In this document: one piece after another, positions 19,578-29,751 of the stretch
Layout: each line of letters begins with the position of its first letter
Numbering within the stretch: the stretch's first letter is position 1
From: Mycolicibacterium hippocampi
Lineage (GTDB): Bacteria > Actinomycetota > Actinomycetes > Mycobacteriales > Mycobacteriaceae
NCBI RefSeq assembly: GCF_010723735.1
Contig: NZ_BLLB01000002.1
Coordinates: 3,348,001 to 3,412,000, forward strand
Direction of reading: 5' to 3'
Length of the DNA: 64,000 nucleotides
The notes under the pieces: model-generated
What the model was told of the DNA's origin: nothing
Seen by the model: only the letters and a program-made list of their open reading frames with translations
The model's database searches: none
Translations under genes and position numbers: made by a program

Positions 19578-20264
19578 ATGCCATTGCCCGTGCTGCATCC
19601 GCTGCGAACGGTCGACACCGCGCGGGTCGCATACTATGAACTCCCGCACCGCCGTCGACGAATCACCATCGACCACCGTCCGCTACGGGGGGTGACACCG
19701 GGACTGCTGCTCGATTGGTTCACCCACCTCGGCGGGACGATGACCTACGGCGGGCAGACCGTCGAACGCTACCTCGCATGGCACCCGATCGACCACATCC
19801 GCTGGGAGTTGGCGCGCCCGGCGCCCACTGGCGGCGCCGCCGAGGGCGCGCGGTTCCACATAGTCGAAGCGTTCGGTGCCAAGCCTGAATTCACTTCCGA
19901 CGAGATCGCCCGAGTCGAGAAACTCGACGAGACCGGCATTCGGCTTGTGCTCCGTGTCGCGGGGATTCCGGTCTTCCAACTGGAGCACGCCTGGTCGGCG
20001 GGGGATGACGGCGCACACTACGTCTCCGTGATGGATCTCGGTACCCGCTCACCGATGTTGGGTCCAGTGAACCGCCTGATTCGCAGTCGATTCGACGACG
20101 ACATGGCCCACGCCTGGGTGAAACACAACATCGAGGAAGTCGGACAACTGGAATACCTGCTGCCGCTACTGGACTCGTCAGGTGAAGCGGAACCAGCGCA
20201 GCGCGCACAACGCGGCGACGGCACCCCATGCCGCGAGCACGGCGAGGCCGAACCAGTCCATTGA
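19578..20264 (+). CDS. DAPG-hydrolase-like (PhlG family) metalloenzyme, probable
   Basis: The 228-residue product resembles the 2,4-diacetylphloroglucinol hydrolase family, which cleaves C-C bonds in acylated phenolics with a Zn ion. Candidate ligand motifs are WHPIDHIRWE (His), ARFHIVEAFG (Glu) and HAWVKHNIEEVGQLEYLLPL (HxxxE). Substrate cannot be inferred. ATG 19578 follows a strong GGAGG site; open frame further upstream is antiphase to the TetR gene. The last 29 or so residues (after LEYLLPLLDSS) are read antisense through the end of the ABC permease gene, an 87-bp convergent overlap. They look like an accidental extension without family resemblance. Likely regulated by the divergent TetR. 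Confidence 0.65.
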   Translation: MPLPVLHPLRTVDTARVAYYELPHRRRRITIDHRPLRGVTPGLLLDWFTHLGGTMTYGGQTVERYLAWHPIDHIRWELARPAPTGGAAEGARFHIVEAFGAKPEFTSDEIARVEKLDETGIRLVLRVAGIPVFQLEHAWSAGDDGAHYVSVMDLGTRSPMLGPVNRLIRSRFDDDMAHAWVKHNIEEVGQLEYLLPLLDSSGEAEPAQRAQRGDGTPCREHGEAEPVH

Positions 20265-20960
20265 CAGCAGCATCGCGCGCGACAGCGCCTCGGTGAGGGC
20301 ACCCGAGGGCGTCAGCCGCGCCACCCACTGCACGGCGGTGGGCACCATGCCGCCCTCCAAGGTGAGCGCTCCGAGCCCGGCGAACACGAACCAGAGCAGG
20401 TTGGCGACCGCGAGCACGATCTCCGCGCGCAAGGTGCCGCCCAGCAGGAGGCCCAGCGCGGCGAAGACGACGGTGCCCATCGCGATGATCGCGGCGCCCA
20501 ACGCCAGCCCGGCGATCGGTGGCCGCCAGCCCAGCGCCACGCCGATGACGCCGAACAGGATCGCCTGCAGGAACACCACGGCGACGACGGCCAGGGATTT
20601 TCCGGCGATGATCCCCCACACGGGCAGAGCCGTGGCGCCGAGCCTCTTCAGCGCGCCGTAGCGGCGGTCGAAGGCCACCGCGATCGCCTGCCCGGTGAAC
20701 GCGGTCGAGATGACCGCCAGCGCCATGATCGCGGGAACGAAGGTGGCAGCCCGGTCGTCCCCGAACGAGCCCAGCGGCAGCAGGGTGAGGCCCACCAGCA
20801 ACGTGATCGGGATGAACATCGTCAACAGCAGCTGTTCGCCGTTGCGCAACAGCAAGCGCAGTTCCAGCCCGAACTGTGCGTTGAGCATCTGCGGCACCGC
20901 CGCCGGCCGGGGGTCGGGGGTGAACGTCCCCGGAGCGAACCGATTGGTCTCGATCGTCAT
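20178..20960 (-). CDS. ABC-2 type exporter permease
   Basis: Membrane component of an ABC exporter encoded with the adjacent ATPase; substrate unknown. The 260-residue product has six hydrophobic segments: FIPITLLVGLTLLPLG, FVPAIMALAVISTAFTGQ, IIAGKSLAVVAVVFLQAILF, ALGAAIIAMGTVVFAALGLL, IVLAVANLLWFVFAGLGAL, and a C-terminal GLAVLAAWGAVAALCALR. A cytoplasmic FDRRYGALKRLGATAL segment is typical of ABC-2 permeases. ATG 20960 overlaps the ATPase stop (ATGA). Its 3' end overlaps the convergent hydrolase gene by 87 bp. Corresponds to Rv1457c. Confidence 0.9.
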   Translation of the reverse strand: MTIETNRFAPGTFTPDPRPAAVPQMLNAQFGLELRLLLRNGEQLLLTMFIPITLLVGLTLLPLGSFGDDRAATFVPAIMALAVISTAFTGQAIAVAFDRRYGALKRLGATALPVWGIIAGKSLAVVAVVFLQAILFGVIGVALGWRPPIAGLALGAAIIAMGTVVFAALGLLLGGTLRAEIVLAVANLLWFVFAGLGALTLEGGMVPTAVQWVARLTPSGALTEALSRAMLLSMDWFGLAVLAAWGAVAALCALRWFRFT

Positions 20961-21892
20961 TTCCGTAGCTCCCGGCCGGTGAGTTCCAAGAACACGTCCT
21001 CGAGGCTGCGCTGCTCGACGCGCATGTGGGTGGCCAGCACATCCAGACGGGCACACCACGCGGTCACGGTGGCCAGCACCTGAGGATCGATGTGGCCTTC
21101 GACGAGGTACTCACCCGGCGAGGTCTCGACGGCCCGGTAACTCTCCGGCAGCGCCGCGACGAGCAGGCTCAGATCCAGCATCCGCGGTGCCCGGAACCTG
21201 AGCTGGTTCTCCGCGCCGTTGCGCATGAGCTCGGCCGGGGTGCCGGTGGCGACAGCGACGCCGCGGTCGATGATCAGTATCCGGTCGGCCAGCTCCTCGG
21301 CCTCGGGCAGCTGGTGTGTGGTCAGCACCACCGTCACCCCGTCGCGGCGGAGTGCATCGATCAACTCCCACACCACGATTCGTGCGTGCGCGTCCATGCC
21401 CGCGGTCGGCTCGTCGAGGAACACCAGTTCGGGACGGCCTACGACGGCGCAGGCCAGCGACAGTCGCTGCTGCTGGCCGCCGGACAGCCGACGGTAGGTG
21501 GTGCGGGCGGACTCGGTCAGCCCGAGGGTGTCGAGAAGCCACTGCGGGTCCAGTGGATCGGCGGCGTAGGACGCCACCAGGTTCAACATCTCTGCAGCCC
21601 GGGCCGCCGGATAGGCACCCCCGCCCTGCAGCATCACACCGATACGCGCCCGCAGCTCGGCGTTGTCGGCGACGGGATCCAGACCGAGGATCTCGATCCG
21701 GCCTTCGTCGGGCTTGAGGAAGCCCTCGCACATCTCCACCGTGGTCGTCTTGCCGGCGCCGTTCGGGCCGAGCAGCGCAAGGATCTCGGCGGTCTGGACG
21801 TCGAGGTCGAGCTCGGAGACGGCGGTCGTCGGTCCGTACCGCTTGCTGACGCCGCTCAGCAGCACGGGGACAGCACCGGAGCGGGAGGTCAC
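20957..21892 (-). CDS. ABC exporter ATP-binding protein
   Basis: Energises the adjacent permease. The 311-residue protein has Walker A LLGPNGAGKTTTVEMCEG, Q-loop GVMLQGGGAYPAARA, signature RRLSGGQQQRLSLACAVV, Walker B ELVFLDEPTAGMD and H-loop VVLTTHQLPEAEELAD. A C-terminal extension of about 90 residues is typical of ABC-2 drug/polymer exporter ATPases. GTG 21892 overlaps the stop of mptB (GTGA), so mptB, ATPase and permease form a coupled three-gene run. Corresponds to Rv1458c. Confidence 0.93.
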   Translation of the reverse strand: MTSRSGAVPVLLSGVSKRYGPTTAVSELDLDVQTAEILALLGPNGAGKTTTVEMCEGFLKPDEGRIEILGLDPVADNAELRARIGVMLQGGGAYPAARAAEMLNLVASYAADPLDPQWLLDTLGLTESARTTYRRLSGGQQQRLSLACAVVGRPELVFLDEPTAGMDAHARIVVWELIDALRRDGVTVVLTTHQLPEAEELADRILIIDRGVAVATGTPAELMRNGAENQLRFRAPRMLDLSLLVAALPESYRAVETSPGEYLVEGHIDPQVLATVTAWCARLDVLATHMRVEQRSLEDVFLELTGRELRK

Positions 21893-23574
21893 GAAGACTC
21901 AGCGTAGGCGTCGGACTTGGCAGTCGGTGGCTCCGGTGGTGGCGGCGGCTCCTGGGGCGGCTCGGGAATGGGCCGCCAGGGCAGCCGGCGGTAGGTCAGC
22001 GCGATCAGCACGAGCACGATCGCGGCGCTCGCGAGCGTCGCCATCACGATCTGGAACAGCGCGAACCGATCGCCGTTCGCGGTGGGGCCGAAGATCCCGA
22101 CCACCAGGGTGGCGGCGATCGCGGTGGCCCGGAAGCCGGGCCGGGTCGCCCAGGCGGCCAGCGGAATGATCGCCCAGAGCAGGTACCACGGCTGCACGAC
22201 GGGGAAGAGCAGCACGGTGGCGCCCAGAGCGACGCCGAGACCGCCGACCGGGTGCAACCGGCCGCGCAGCACGGCGAACAGCAACCAGGTGACGATCACC
22301 GCGATCAGGCTCACACCGATCAGACGGGTCAGCGCCAGCACCGCGGTGGTGTGGTCTCCGAGGCCGAGGAGGATTCCCACCTGGCCGGTACCCAGCGCCA
22401 GCAGCGTCGGCGGCGACATCCAGCTCCGGACGACGTTGGCGGTGCCGAGGGTGAACAGCCACCCGAACCCGAGCCCGCTCGCCCAGCCGATCACCGCCAT
22501 CACCGCCAGCGACAGCGCGGTCAGCGACCCCCCCGCGATGAAGAACGCCTTCACGGTGCCGCCCCACCGATGCGCCAGCGCCATCGCGACGAAGCCCAGG
22601 GCCAGCAGCGACGGCAGCTTCACCTGCGACGACATCGTGATCAGCACGGCACCGGCGAGCAGCATGGCCATCGGGTACCAGCGCGCCCACTGCCGGGAGC
22701 TGCGCGGCCAGGTCCACGGCCGCGGGATCAGCGGTGCCGCCGCATCGATGCCGCGCAGCGCGAACTCGGTGCCCGCCAGCATCAACCCCAACATCAACGC
22801 CTCGTTGTGGATGCCGGCGACCAGGTGCATGAACAGCAGCGGATTGGCCGGCCCCAGCCAGAGGGCGCTCACCTCGGCGACCCCGCAGCGGCGGGCCAGC
22901 CGTGGCGTCGCCCACACGATCAGCCCGACGCCGAGCAACACCACAAGCCGGTGGAAGAGCACAGCCTCGACGATGTTCTCGCCGGTCAGAGCGGAGATAC
23001 CGCGTCCTATCCACAGGAACAGCGGCCCGTACGGCGCCGGTGTCTCCCGCCACAGGCTGGGCACCGACAGCGTGAAGAAGTGGTCCAGGCCCAACCCGGT
23101 GGCCGGACCGACGCGGTACGGGTCGTCACCCTGTAGCGAGATCTGGCTCTGGGCGAGGTAGGAGTAGACGTCCTTGCTGTACATCGGCGGCGCGATGAGC
23201 AGCGGCAGCGCCCACAGCAGCAGCGTGCGGTCGAGGTCGCTGCGGGTCATCTTGCGCTTGCCGAGCGCGAACCGGCCCAACATCAGCCAGGCCAGGGTCA
23301 TCATCACCGCACCGGTGGTCGTCATCGTCAGCGAGACGGTCTGGATTCGGGAGGGCAGGTTGAGCAGCCGGACGCCGAACGTCGGGTCCTGGACCACGGG
23401 GCGGGCGCCCGCGCCGAGGGCACCGATCGCCATCAGCACCGTGCCCGTCGCCCCGAACAGCCGGGTCCGGCGCAGGGCGATAAGCTCAGGGTCGATCAGG
23501 GGGCTGCCGACGGTTCGCTCGTCACCGTGCCAGCCGGCGATCGAGGTGCTGAGGGAGCGTAGGCGGGCAGCCAC
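21889..23574 (-). CDS. mptB: Alpha-(1->6)-mannosyltransferase MptB-like, GT-C membrane glycosyltransferase
   Basis: Polyprenyl-phosphomannose-dependent mannosyltransferase that extends the mannan core of lipomannan in mycobacteria. The 561-residue protein has about 12 hydrophobic segments, and a first extracytoplasmic loop with APPMYSKDVYSYLAQSQISL and GDDPYRVGPATGLG carrying the acidic residues expected of GT-C enzymes. The C-terminal tail is Pro-rich (PEPPQEPPPPPEPP). GTG 23574 (VAARLRSLSTSIAGWHGDE) is preferred because it aligns with Rv1459c; starts further up would run into the divergent sufR. Its 3' end is coupled to the ABC exporter genes. Confidence 0.88.
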   Translation of the reverse strand: MAARLRSLSTSIAGWHGDERTVGSPLIDPELIALRRTRLFGATGTVLMAIGALGAGARPVVQDPTFGVRLLNLPSRIQTVSLTMTTTGAVMMTLAWLMLGRFALGKRKMTRSDLDRTLLLWALPLLIAPPMYSKDVYSYLAQSQISLQGDDPYRVGPATGLGLDHFFTLSVPSLWRETPAPYGPLFLWIGRGISALTGENIVEAVLFHRLVVLLGVGLIVWATPRLARRCGVAEVSALWLGPANPLLFMHLVAGIHNEALMLGLMLAGTEFALRGIDAAAPLIPRPWTWPRSSRQWARWYPMAMLLAGAVLITMSSQVKLPSLLALGFVAMALAHRWGGTVKAFFIAGGSLTALSLAVMAVIGWASGLGFGWLFTLGTANVVRSWMSPPTLLALGTGQVGILLGLGDHTTAVLALTRLIGVSLIAVIVTWLLFAVLRGRLHPVGGLGVALGATVLLFPVVQPWYLLWAIIPLAAWATRPGFRATAIAATLVVGIFGPTANGDRFALFQIVMATLASAAIVLVLIALTYRRLPWRPIPEPPQEPPPPPEPPTAKSDAYAESS

Positions 23575-23685
23575 GAACGCAGCGTAGCGGTCGGATATTC
23601 CCGGCAGCCCGTGGCAAGTCGGTGTGAGCATTGCAACAGCCCCTGATAAGGGTGCCCTTGCTAGACCCGATTTCGGAATTGCGTC

Positions 23686-23700
23686 ACACTGGTGTTGTGA
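23686..23700. promoter_or_regulatory. SufR-type operator ACACT-N5-TGTGA at the sufR start codon
   Basis: The sequence ACACTGGTGTTGTGA is a 5-bp perfect inverted repeat with a 5-bp spacer. It matches the ACACT-N5-TGTGA site reported, from memory, for M. tuberculosis SufR (Rv1460). It overlaps the proposed GTG start of sufR, consistent with autorepression of the suf operon. Confidence 0.75.
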
Positions 23701-24425
23701 AAATCCGTTCGCAGGTGACACGCGCGACTGCATTGCAGTCGGCGTCATCGCACGCTGCCGACGGGGACTCGCACGGCGACACCAGGGGCGCCATCATCCG
23801 GCTCCTGCTGGAATCCGGTCCGACCACCGCGAGCAGCATCGGGGAGCACCTGGGATTGTCCGCGGCGGGGGTGCGCAGACACCTCGATGCGCTCATCGAC
23901 GCGGGGGAAGCCCAGGCCCACGCCGCGGCGGCGTGGCAGCAGGAGGGGCGCGGCCGCCCGGCCAAGCGCTATCAGCTCACCGCCGCGGGCCGCGCCAAGC
24001 TCGAGCACACCTACGACGACCTCGCCTCCGCCGCCATGCGCCAACTGCGCGAACTCGGCGGTGACGAGGCCATCCGGACCTTCGCCCGCAGGCGCATCGA
24101 CGCCATCCTCGCCGATGTCCCACCGGTGGCCGGCACGGCTTCCGGCGACGGCGTCGAGGGCGCCGCAGACCGGATCGCCGACGCGCTGACCGTTGCCGGG
24201 TATGCCACCACCACCACCCGGGTGGGCGGCCCGGCTCAGGGTGTGCAGATCTGTCAGCACCACTGTCCGGTGTCGCACGTCGCCGAGGAGTTCCCCGAGC
24301 TGTGCGAGGCCGAACAGCAGGCGATGGCCGAGGTGCTGGGTACCCATGTGCAGCGGCTGGCGACCATTGTCAACGGCGACTGCGCATGCACCACCCACGT
24401 CCCCCTCGGCCCGGTCAAGGCGTGA
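23697..24425 (+). CDS. sufR: SufR, Fe-S-sensing repressor of the suf operon
   Basis: DeoR/ArsR-type winged-helix repressor that senses Fe-S cluster status and controls the suf genes downstream. The 242-residue product has an N-terminal wHTH ([19 protein letters not shown], about residues 46-64) and C-terminal cysteines at about 186, 190, 203, 229 and 231 in [19 protein letters not shown] and GDCACTTHV. The first three have the CxxxC-x12-C spacing used for the 4Fe-4S cluster. GTG 23697 is chosen over an in-frame ATG at 23631 because the operator sits right at it and the upstream residues look unconserved. It is first in sufRBDCSUT. Confidence 0.93.
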   Translation: MKIRSQVTRATALQSASSHAADGDSHGDTRGAIIRLLLESGPTTASSIGEHLGLSAAGVRRHLDALIDAGEAQAHAAAAWQQEGRGRPAKRYQLTAAGRAKLEHTYDDLASAAMRQLRELGGDEAIRTFARRRIDAILADVPPVAGTASGDGVEGAADRIADALTVAGYATTTTRVGGPAQGVQICQHHCPVSHVAEEFPELCEAEQQAMAEVLGTHVQRLATIVNGDCACTTHVPLGPVKA

Positions 24426-24507
24426 CGGGGCTGTAAGCGCAAACCGAAGCACCTCCGGCACGCAGCCCGAGCCGGAGCCACAACTAGAGCAAAAGGAGTG
24501 TGTCGTA

Positions 24508-25956
24508 GTGACACTCACACCGGAGGCCAAGACCACACCGGCGACTCCACTGACCCAGGAAGAGACCATTGCCTCCCTGGGTAAGTACGGCTACGGCTGG
24601 GCGGACTCCGACGTCGCCGGAGCCGCCGCGCAGCGAGGGCTGTCCGAAGCGGTGGTGCGCGACATCTCGGCGAAGAAGAGCGAGCCCGAGTGGATGCTCG
24701 ACATCCGCCTCAAGGCGCTGCGCACCTTCGGCAAGAAGCCGATGCCGAACTGGGGTTCTGACCTCGAGGGCATCGACTTCGACAACATCAAGTACTTCGT
24801 CCGTTCCAGCGAGAAGCAGGCTGCCACTTGGGACGACCTGCCCGCCGACATCAAGAACACCTACGACAAGCTCGGCATCCCCGAGGCGGAGAAGCAGCGC
24901 CTGGTGTCCGGCGTCGCCGCGCAGTACGAGTCGGAGGTCGTCTACCACTCGATCCGCGAGGATCTGGAGGCTCAGGGCGTGCTCTTCCTGGACACCGACA
25001 CCGCGCTGAAGGAACACCCGGAGATCTTCAAGCAGTACTTCGGCACGGTGATCCCCGCCGGTGACAACAAGTTCTCGGCGCTGAACACCGCGGTGTGGTC
25101 GGGCGGTTCGTTCATCTACGTACCGAAGGGCGTGCACGTCGACATCCCGCTGCAGGCGTACTTCCGGATCAACACCGAGAACATGGGTCAGTTCGAGCGG
25201 ACGCTGATCATCGTCGACGAAGACGCCTACGTGCACTACGTCGAGGGGTGCACCGCGCCGATCTACAAGAGCGACTCGCTGCACTCGGCGGTCGTCGAGA
25301 TCATCGTCAAGCCCGGTGGCCGGTGCCGCTACACGACCATCCAGAACTGGTCGAACAACGTCTACAACCTGGTCACCAAGCGGGCCCGCGCCGAAGCCGG
25401 CGCCACCATGGAATGGGTCGACGGCAACATCGGCTCCAAGGTCACCATGAAGTACCCCGCGGTCTGGATGACCGGTGAGTACGCCAAGGGTGAGGTCCTG
25501 TCGGTGGCTTTCGCCGGCGAAGGTCAGCACCAGGACACCGGCGCCAAAATGCTGCACCTGGCGCCGCACACCTCGAGCAACATCGTGTCCAAGTCGGTGG
25601 CGCGCGGCGGCGGCCGGGCCTCATACCGTGGCCTGGTGCAGGTCAACAAGGGAGCGCACGGATCGAAGTCCAGCGTGAAATGTGATGCGCTGCTGGTCGA
25701 TACGATCAGCCGTAGCGACACCTACCCGTACGTCGACATCCGCGAGGACGACGTGACGATGGGCCACGAGGCGACGGTGTCGAAAGTCAGCGAGGATCAG
25801 CTGTTCTACCTGATGAGTCGCGGCATGACCGAAGACGAAGCGATGGCGATGGTGGTGCGCGGGTTCGTCGAGCCGATCGCCAAGGAACTGCCGATGGAAT
25901 ACGCGCTGGAGCTCAACCGGCTGATCGAGCTTCAGATGGAAGGCGCCGTCGGGTGA
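24508..25956 (+). CDS. sufB: Fe-S cluster assembly scaffold SufB (no intein)
   Basis: Scaffold subunit of the SufBCD complex on which Fe-S clusters are built. The 482-residue length is that of an intein-free SufB. Conserved blocks include [60 protein letters not shown], and the C-terminal [20 protein letters not shown] with the family's Glu/His ligands. GTG 24508 has AAAGGAG upstream and gives [11 protein letters not shown]. The VEGC segment (bases 25240-25251), where the M. tuberculosis SufB intein is remembered to sit, is uninterrupted. Its stop overlaps sufD by 4 bp. Confidence 0.97.
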   Translation: MTLTPEAKTTPATPLTQEETIASLGKYGYGWADSDVAGAAAQRGLSEAVVRDISAKKSEPEWMLDIRLKALRTFGKKPMPNWGSDLEGIDFDNIKYFVRSSEKQAATWDDLPADIKNTYDKLGIPEAEKQRLVSGVAAQYESEVVYHSIREDLEAQGVLFLDTDTALKEHPEIFKQYFGTVIPAGDNKFSALNTAVWSGGSFIYVPKGVHVDIPLQAYFRINTENMGQFERTLIIVDEDAYVHYVEGCTAPIYKSDSLHSAVVEIIVKPGGRCRYTTIQNWSNNVYNLVTKRARAEAGATMEWVDGNIGSKVTMKYPAVWMTGEYAKGEVLSVAFAGEGQHQDTGAKMLHLAPHTSSNIVSKSVARGGGRASYRGLVQVNKGAHGSKSSVKCDALLVDTISRSDTYPYVDIREDDVTMGHEATVSKVSEDQLFYLMSRGMTEDEAMAMVVRGFVEPIAKELPMEYALELNRLIELQMEGAVG

Positions 25957-27167
25957 CCCAGAATCTCACCGACACCGTCGAAGGCGGCAACAGGAAGGGG
26001 TCGACGCTCGCCGGCGCCAACAAGGGCGAGCTGTTCGCCTCGTTCGACGTCGATGCGTTCGAGGTTCCGGGCGGTCGCGACGAGCTGTGGCGGTTCACCC
26101 CGCTCAAGCGGCTACGGGGCCTGCACGACGGGTCCGCCGGATCGAACGGGCGGCCCACCGCGACCGCGCAGATCGAGGTCAGCGAGCGTGCGGGTGTCAC
26201 GGTGGAATCCGTGAGTCGCGGCGACGAACGACTCGGCCAGGCCGGCACACCCGCCGACCGTGTTGCCGCTCAAGCGTTCTCGTCGTTCACATCGGCGACC
26301 GTGGTGACCGTGGCGCGTGACACCGAGGTTGCCGAACCCATCGAGATCACCGTCACCGGCCCCGGCGAGGGTGAGGTGGCCTACGGGCATCTGCAGATCC
26401 GGGTCGAAGAACTTGCCCGGGCCATCGTCGTCGTCGACCTGCGCGGCAGTGGAACCTACGCCGACAATGTCGAGATCATCGTCGGCGACTCCGCCGGCCT
26501 GGGTGTCATCTGGATCGCGGACTGGGCCGATGACATGGTCCACGTCAGCGCCCACCACGCCCGGTTGGGCAAGGACGCCGTGCTCGGACACGTCAACGTG
26601 ACGCTCGGTGGCGAGGTCGTCCGCACCTCGGCGACGGTGCGTTTCACCGCACCCGGCGGCGACGCTCAGATGCTCGGCACCTATTTCGCCGACGACGGCC
26701 AGTTCTTCGAATCGCGCCTATTGGTCGACCATGCGCAGCCGAACTGCAAGTCCGACGTGCTCTACAAGGGTGCGTTGCAGGGTGACCCGGACTCGACCAA
26801 GCCGGACGCGCACACGGTGTGGATCGGTGACGTCCTGATCCGCGCCGAGGCCACCAACACCGACACCTTCGAGGTCAACCGCAACCTGGTGCTCACCGAC
26901 GGGGCGCGGGCCGACTCGGTGCCCAATCTGGAGATCGAGACCGGCGAGATCATCGGAGCCGGACATGCGAGTGCCACCGGCCGTTTCGACGACGAGCAGT
27001 TGTTCTATCTGCGTGCCCGCGGTATCCCGGAGGCACAGGCCCGCCGCTTGGTGGTGCGCGGGTTCTTCAACGAGATCATCGCCAAGATCGCCGTGCCTGC
27101 GGTGCGGGAGCGACTCACCGAAGCAATCGAAAAAGAACTAGCAATCACTGAATCGAGAAGTTCGTAG
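25953..27167 (+). CDS. sufD: Fe-S cluster assembly protein SufD
   Basis: SufB paralogue that forms the SufBC2D complex and helps iron entry. The 404-residue protein has a variable N-terminus ([12 protein letters not shown] region), then the shared beta-helix core with [40 protein letters not shown], and the C-terminal [20 protein letters not shown] plus [19 protein letters not shown], all standard SufD blocks. GTG 25953 overlaps sufB's stop (GTGA). sufC starts 2 bp after its stop. Confidence 0.96.
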   Translation: MTQNLTDTVEGGNRKGSTLAGANKGELFASFDVDAFEVPGGRDELWRFTPLKRLRGLHDGSAGSNGRPTATAQIEVSERAGVTVESVSRGDERLGQAGTPADRVAAQAFSSFTSATVVTVARDTEVAEPIEITVTGPGEGEVAYGHLQIRVEELARAIVVVDLRGSGTYADNVEIIVGDSAGLGVIWIADWADDMVHVSAHHARLGKDAVLGHVNVTLGGEVVRTSATVRFTAPGGDAQMLGTYFADDGQFFESRLLVDHAQPNCKSDVLYKGALQGDPDSTKPDAHTVWIGDVLIRAEATNTDTFEVNRNLVLTDGARADSVPNLEIETGEIIGAGHASATGRFDDEQLFYLRARGIPEAQARRLVVRGFFNEIIAKIAVPAVRERLTEAIEKELAITESRSS

Positions 27168-27169
27168 CC

Positions 27170-27937
27170 ATGACCACATTGGAAATCAAGGACCTCCACG
27201 TCTCCGTCATCTCGGCCGACGACGGGGACATCCCGATCCTCAAGGGTGTCGACCTCACCGTGAAGTCAGGGGAGACCCATGCGGTCATGGGCCCCAACGG
27301 ATCCGGCAAGTCGACACTCTCATACGCCATCGCGGGCCATCCGAAGTACACGGTCACCTCCGGGTCGATCACCCTGGACGGCCAGGACGTGCTGGAGATG
27401 AGCATCGACGAACGAGCCCGCGCCGGACTGTTCCTGGCGATGCAGTACCCCATCGAGGTGCCCGGCGTCTCGATGTCGAACTTCCTGCGCACCGCGGCAA
27501 CCGCGGTGCGCGGCGAGGCTCCCAAGTTGCGGCACTGGGTCAAAGAGGTCAAGGGCGCGATGGGCGAGCTCGACATCGACCCTTCCTTCAGCGAGCGCAG
27601 CGTCAACGAGGGTTTCTCCGGTGGTGAGAAGAAGCGCCACGAGATTTTGCAGCTCGGGCTGCTCAAGCCGAAGATCGCGATTCTCGACGAGACCGATTCC
27701 GGTCTGGACGTCGACGCGCTGCGGGTGGTCAGCGAGGGCGTCAACCGTTATGCGCAGTCCGAGAACGGCGGCGTGTTGCTGATCACCCACTACACCCGGA
27801 TCCTGCGCTACATCCAGCCCCAGTTCGTGCATGTGTTCATCGGCGGTCGGATCGTGCAGTCCGGTGGACCGGAACTGGCCGACGAGCTGGAGGAGAACGG
27901 CTACGAACGCTTCACGCAGGCTGCATCGGCCTCCTAG
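27170..27937 (+). CDS. sufC: Fe-S cluster assembly ATPase SufC
   Basis: ABC-type ATPase that drives conformational change in SufBD. The 255-residue protein has Walker A MGPNGSGKSTLSYAIAGH, Q-loop LAMQYPIEVPGVSM, signature FSGGEKKRHEILQL, Walker B KIAILDETDSGLDVDAL (with the SufC-type ETDSGLD rather than DEPT) and H-loop LLITHYTRIL. ATG 27170 lies 2 bp after the sufD stop. Confidence 0.97.
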   Translation: MTTLEIKDLHVSVISADDGDIPILKGVDLTVKSGETHAVMGPNGSGKSTLSYAIAGHPKYTVTSGSITLDGQDVLEMSIDERARAGLFLAMQYPIEVPGVSMSNFLRTAATAVRGEAPKLRHWVKEVKGAMGELDIDPSFSERSVNEGFSGGEKKRHEILQLGLLKPKIAILDETDSGLDVDALRVVSEGVNRYAQSENGGVLLITHYTRILRYIQPQFVHVFIGGRIVQSGGPELADELEENGYERFTQAASAS

Positions 27938-29224
<1,287 letters not shown>

Positions 29225-29226
29225 CG

Positions 29227-29751
29227 ATGCGGCTGGAACAGATCTACCAGGAAGTGATCCTGGACCATTACAAGCGTCCGCACCACCGCGGTCTGCGGGA
29301 GCCTTACGGCGCCGAGGTGCATCACGTCAATCCCACCTGCGGGGACGAGGTCACGCTCCGGGTGGCGTTGTCGGAGGACGGAGAGACGGTCCACGACATC
29401 TCCTACGACGGTCAGGGCTGCTCGATCAGCCAGGCGTCGACCTCGGTGCTGACCGAGCAGGTCATCGGACAGACCGTCGGGGACGCGCTCAAGACGGTGG
29501 CTGCATTCTCCGAGATGGTGTCGTCGCGCGGCCGGATCGAGGGTGACGAGGACGTGCTGGGCGACGGTGTGGCGTTCGCCGGCGTCGCGAAGTACCCGGC
29601 GCGGGTCAAGTGTGCGTTACTGGGATGGACAGCGTTCAAGGCCGCGTTGGCGGAGGCCAGCGAATCAGACGGGGCGCTGGCGGAGGCCAGCGAATCAGAC
29701 GGGGCGCTGGCGCAGGCGCGCGTGTCAGACAGTCGTGAGGAGATTTTATGA
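29227..29751 (+). CDS. sufU: SufU, zinc-dependent sulfur-transfer partner of SufS
   Basis: Accepts persulfide sulfur from SufS in Gram-positive and actinobacterial SUF systems. The 174-residue protein has the zinc/sulfur ligands Cys38 and Asp40 (NPTCGDEVTL), Cys65 (GQGCSISQAST) and Cys129 (RVKCALLGW), which match the Bacillus SufU pattern. The usual domain ends near residue 138; beyond it is an unusual acidic tail made of two perfect ALAEASESDG units and a degenerate third, encoded by a 30-bp tandem duplication. Its stop overlaps sufT (ATGA). Confidence 0.95.
   Translation: MRLEQIYQEVILDHYKRPHHRGLREPYGAEVHHVNPTCGDEVTLRVALSEDGETVHDISYDGQGCSISQASTSVLTEQVIGQTVGDALKTVAAFSEMVSSRGRIEGDEDVLGDGVAFAGVAKYPARVKCALLGWTAFKAALAEASESDGALAEASESDGALAQARVSDSREEIL
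29644..29703. repeat. 30-bp tandem duplication in the sufU tail
   Basis: Units 29644-29673 and 29674-29703 differ at one base (GCGTTG versus GCGCTG). A diverged third unit follows at 29704-29733. Each adds ten residues in frame (ALAEASESDG). It lies after the conserved SufU fold, so copy change should be tolerated. Confidence 0.9.

Noticed and set aside
24193..24507. Extended SufB N-terminus
   Set aside because: It reads sufR in another frame; GTG 24508 has a good ribosome-binding site and gives the known SufB start.
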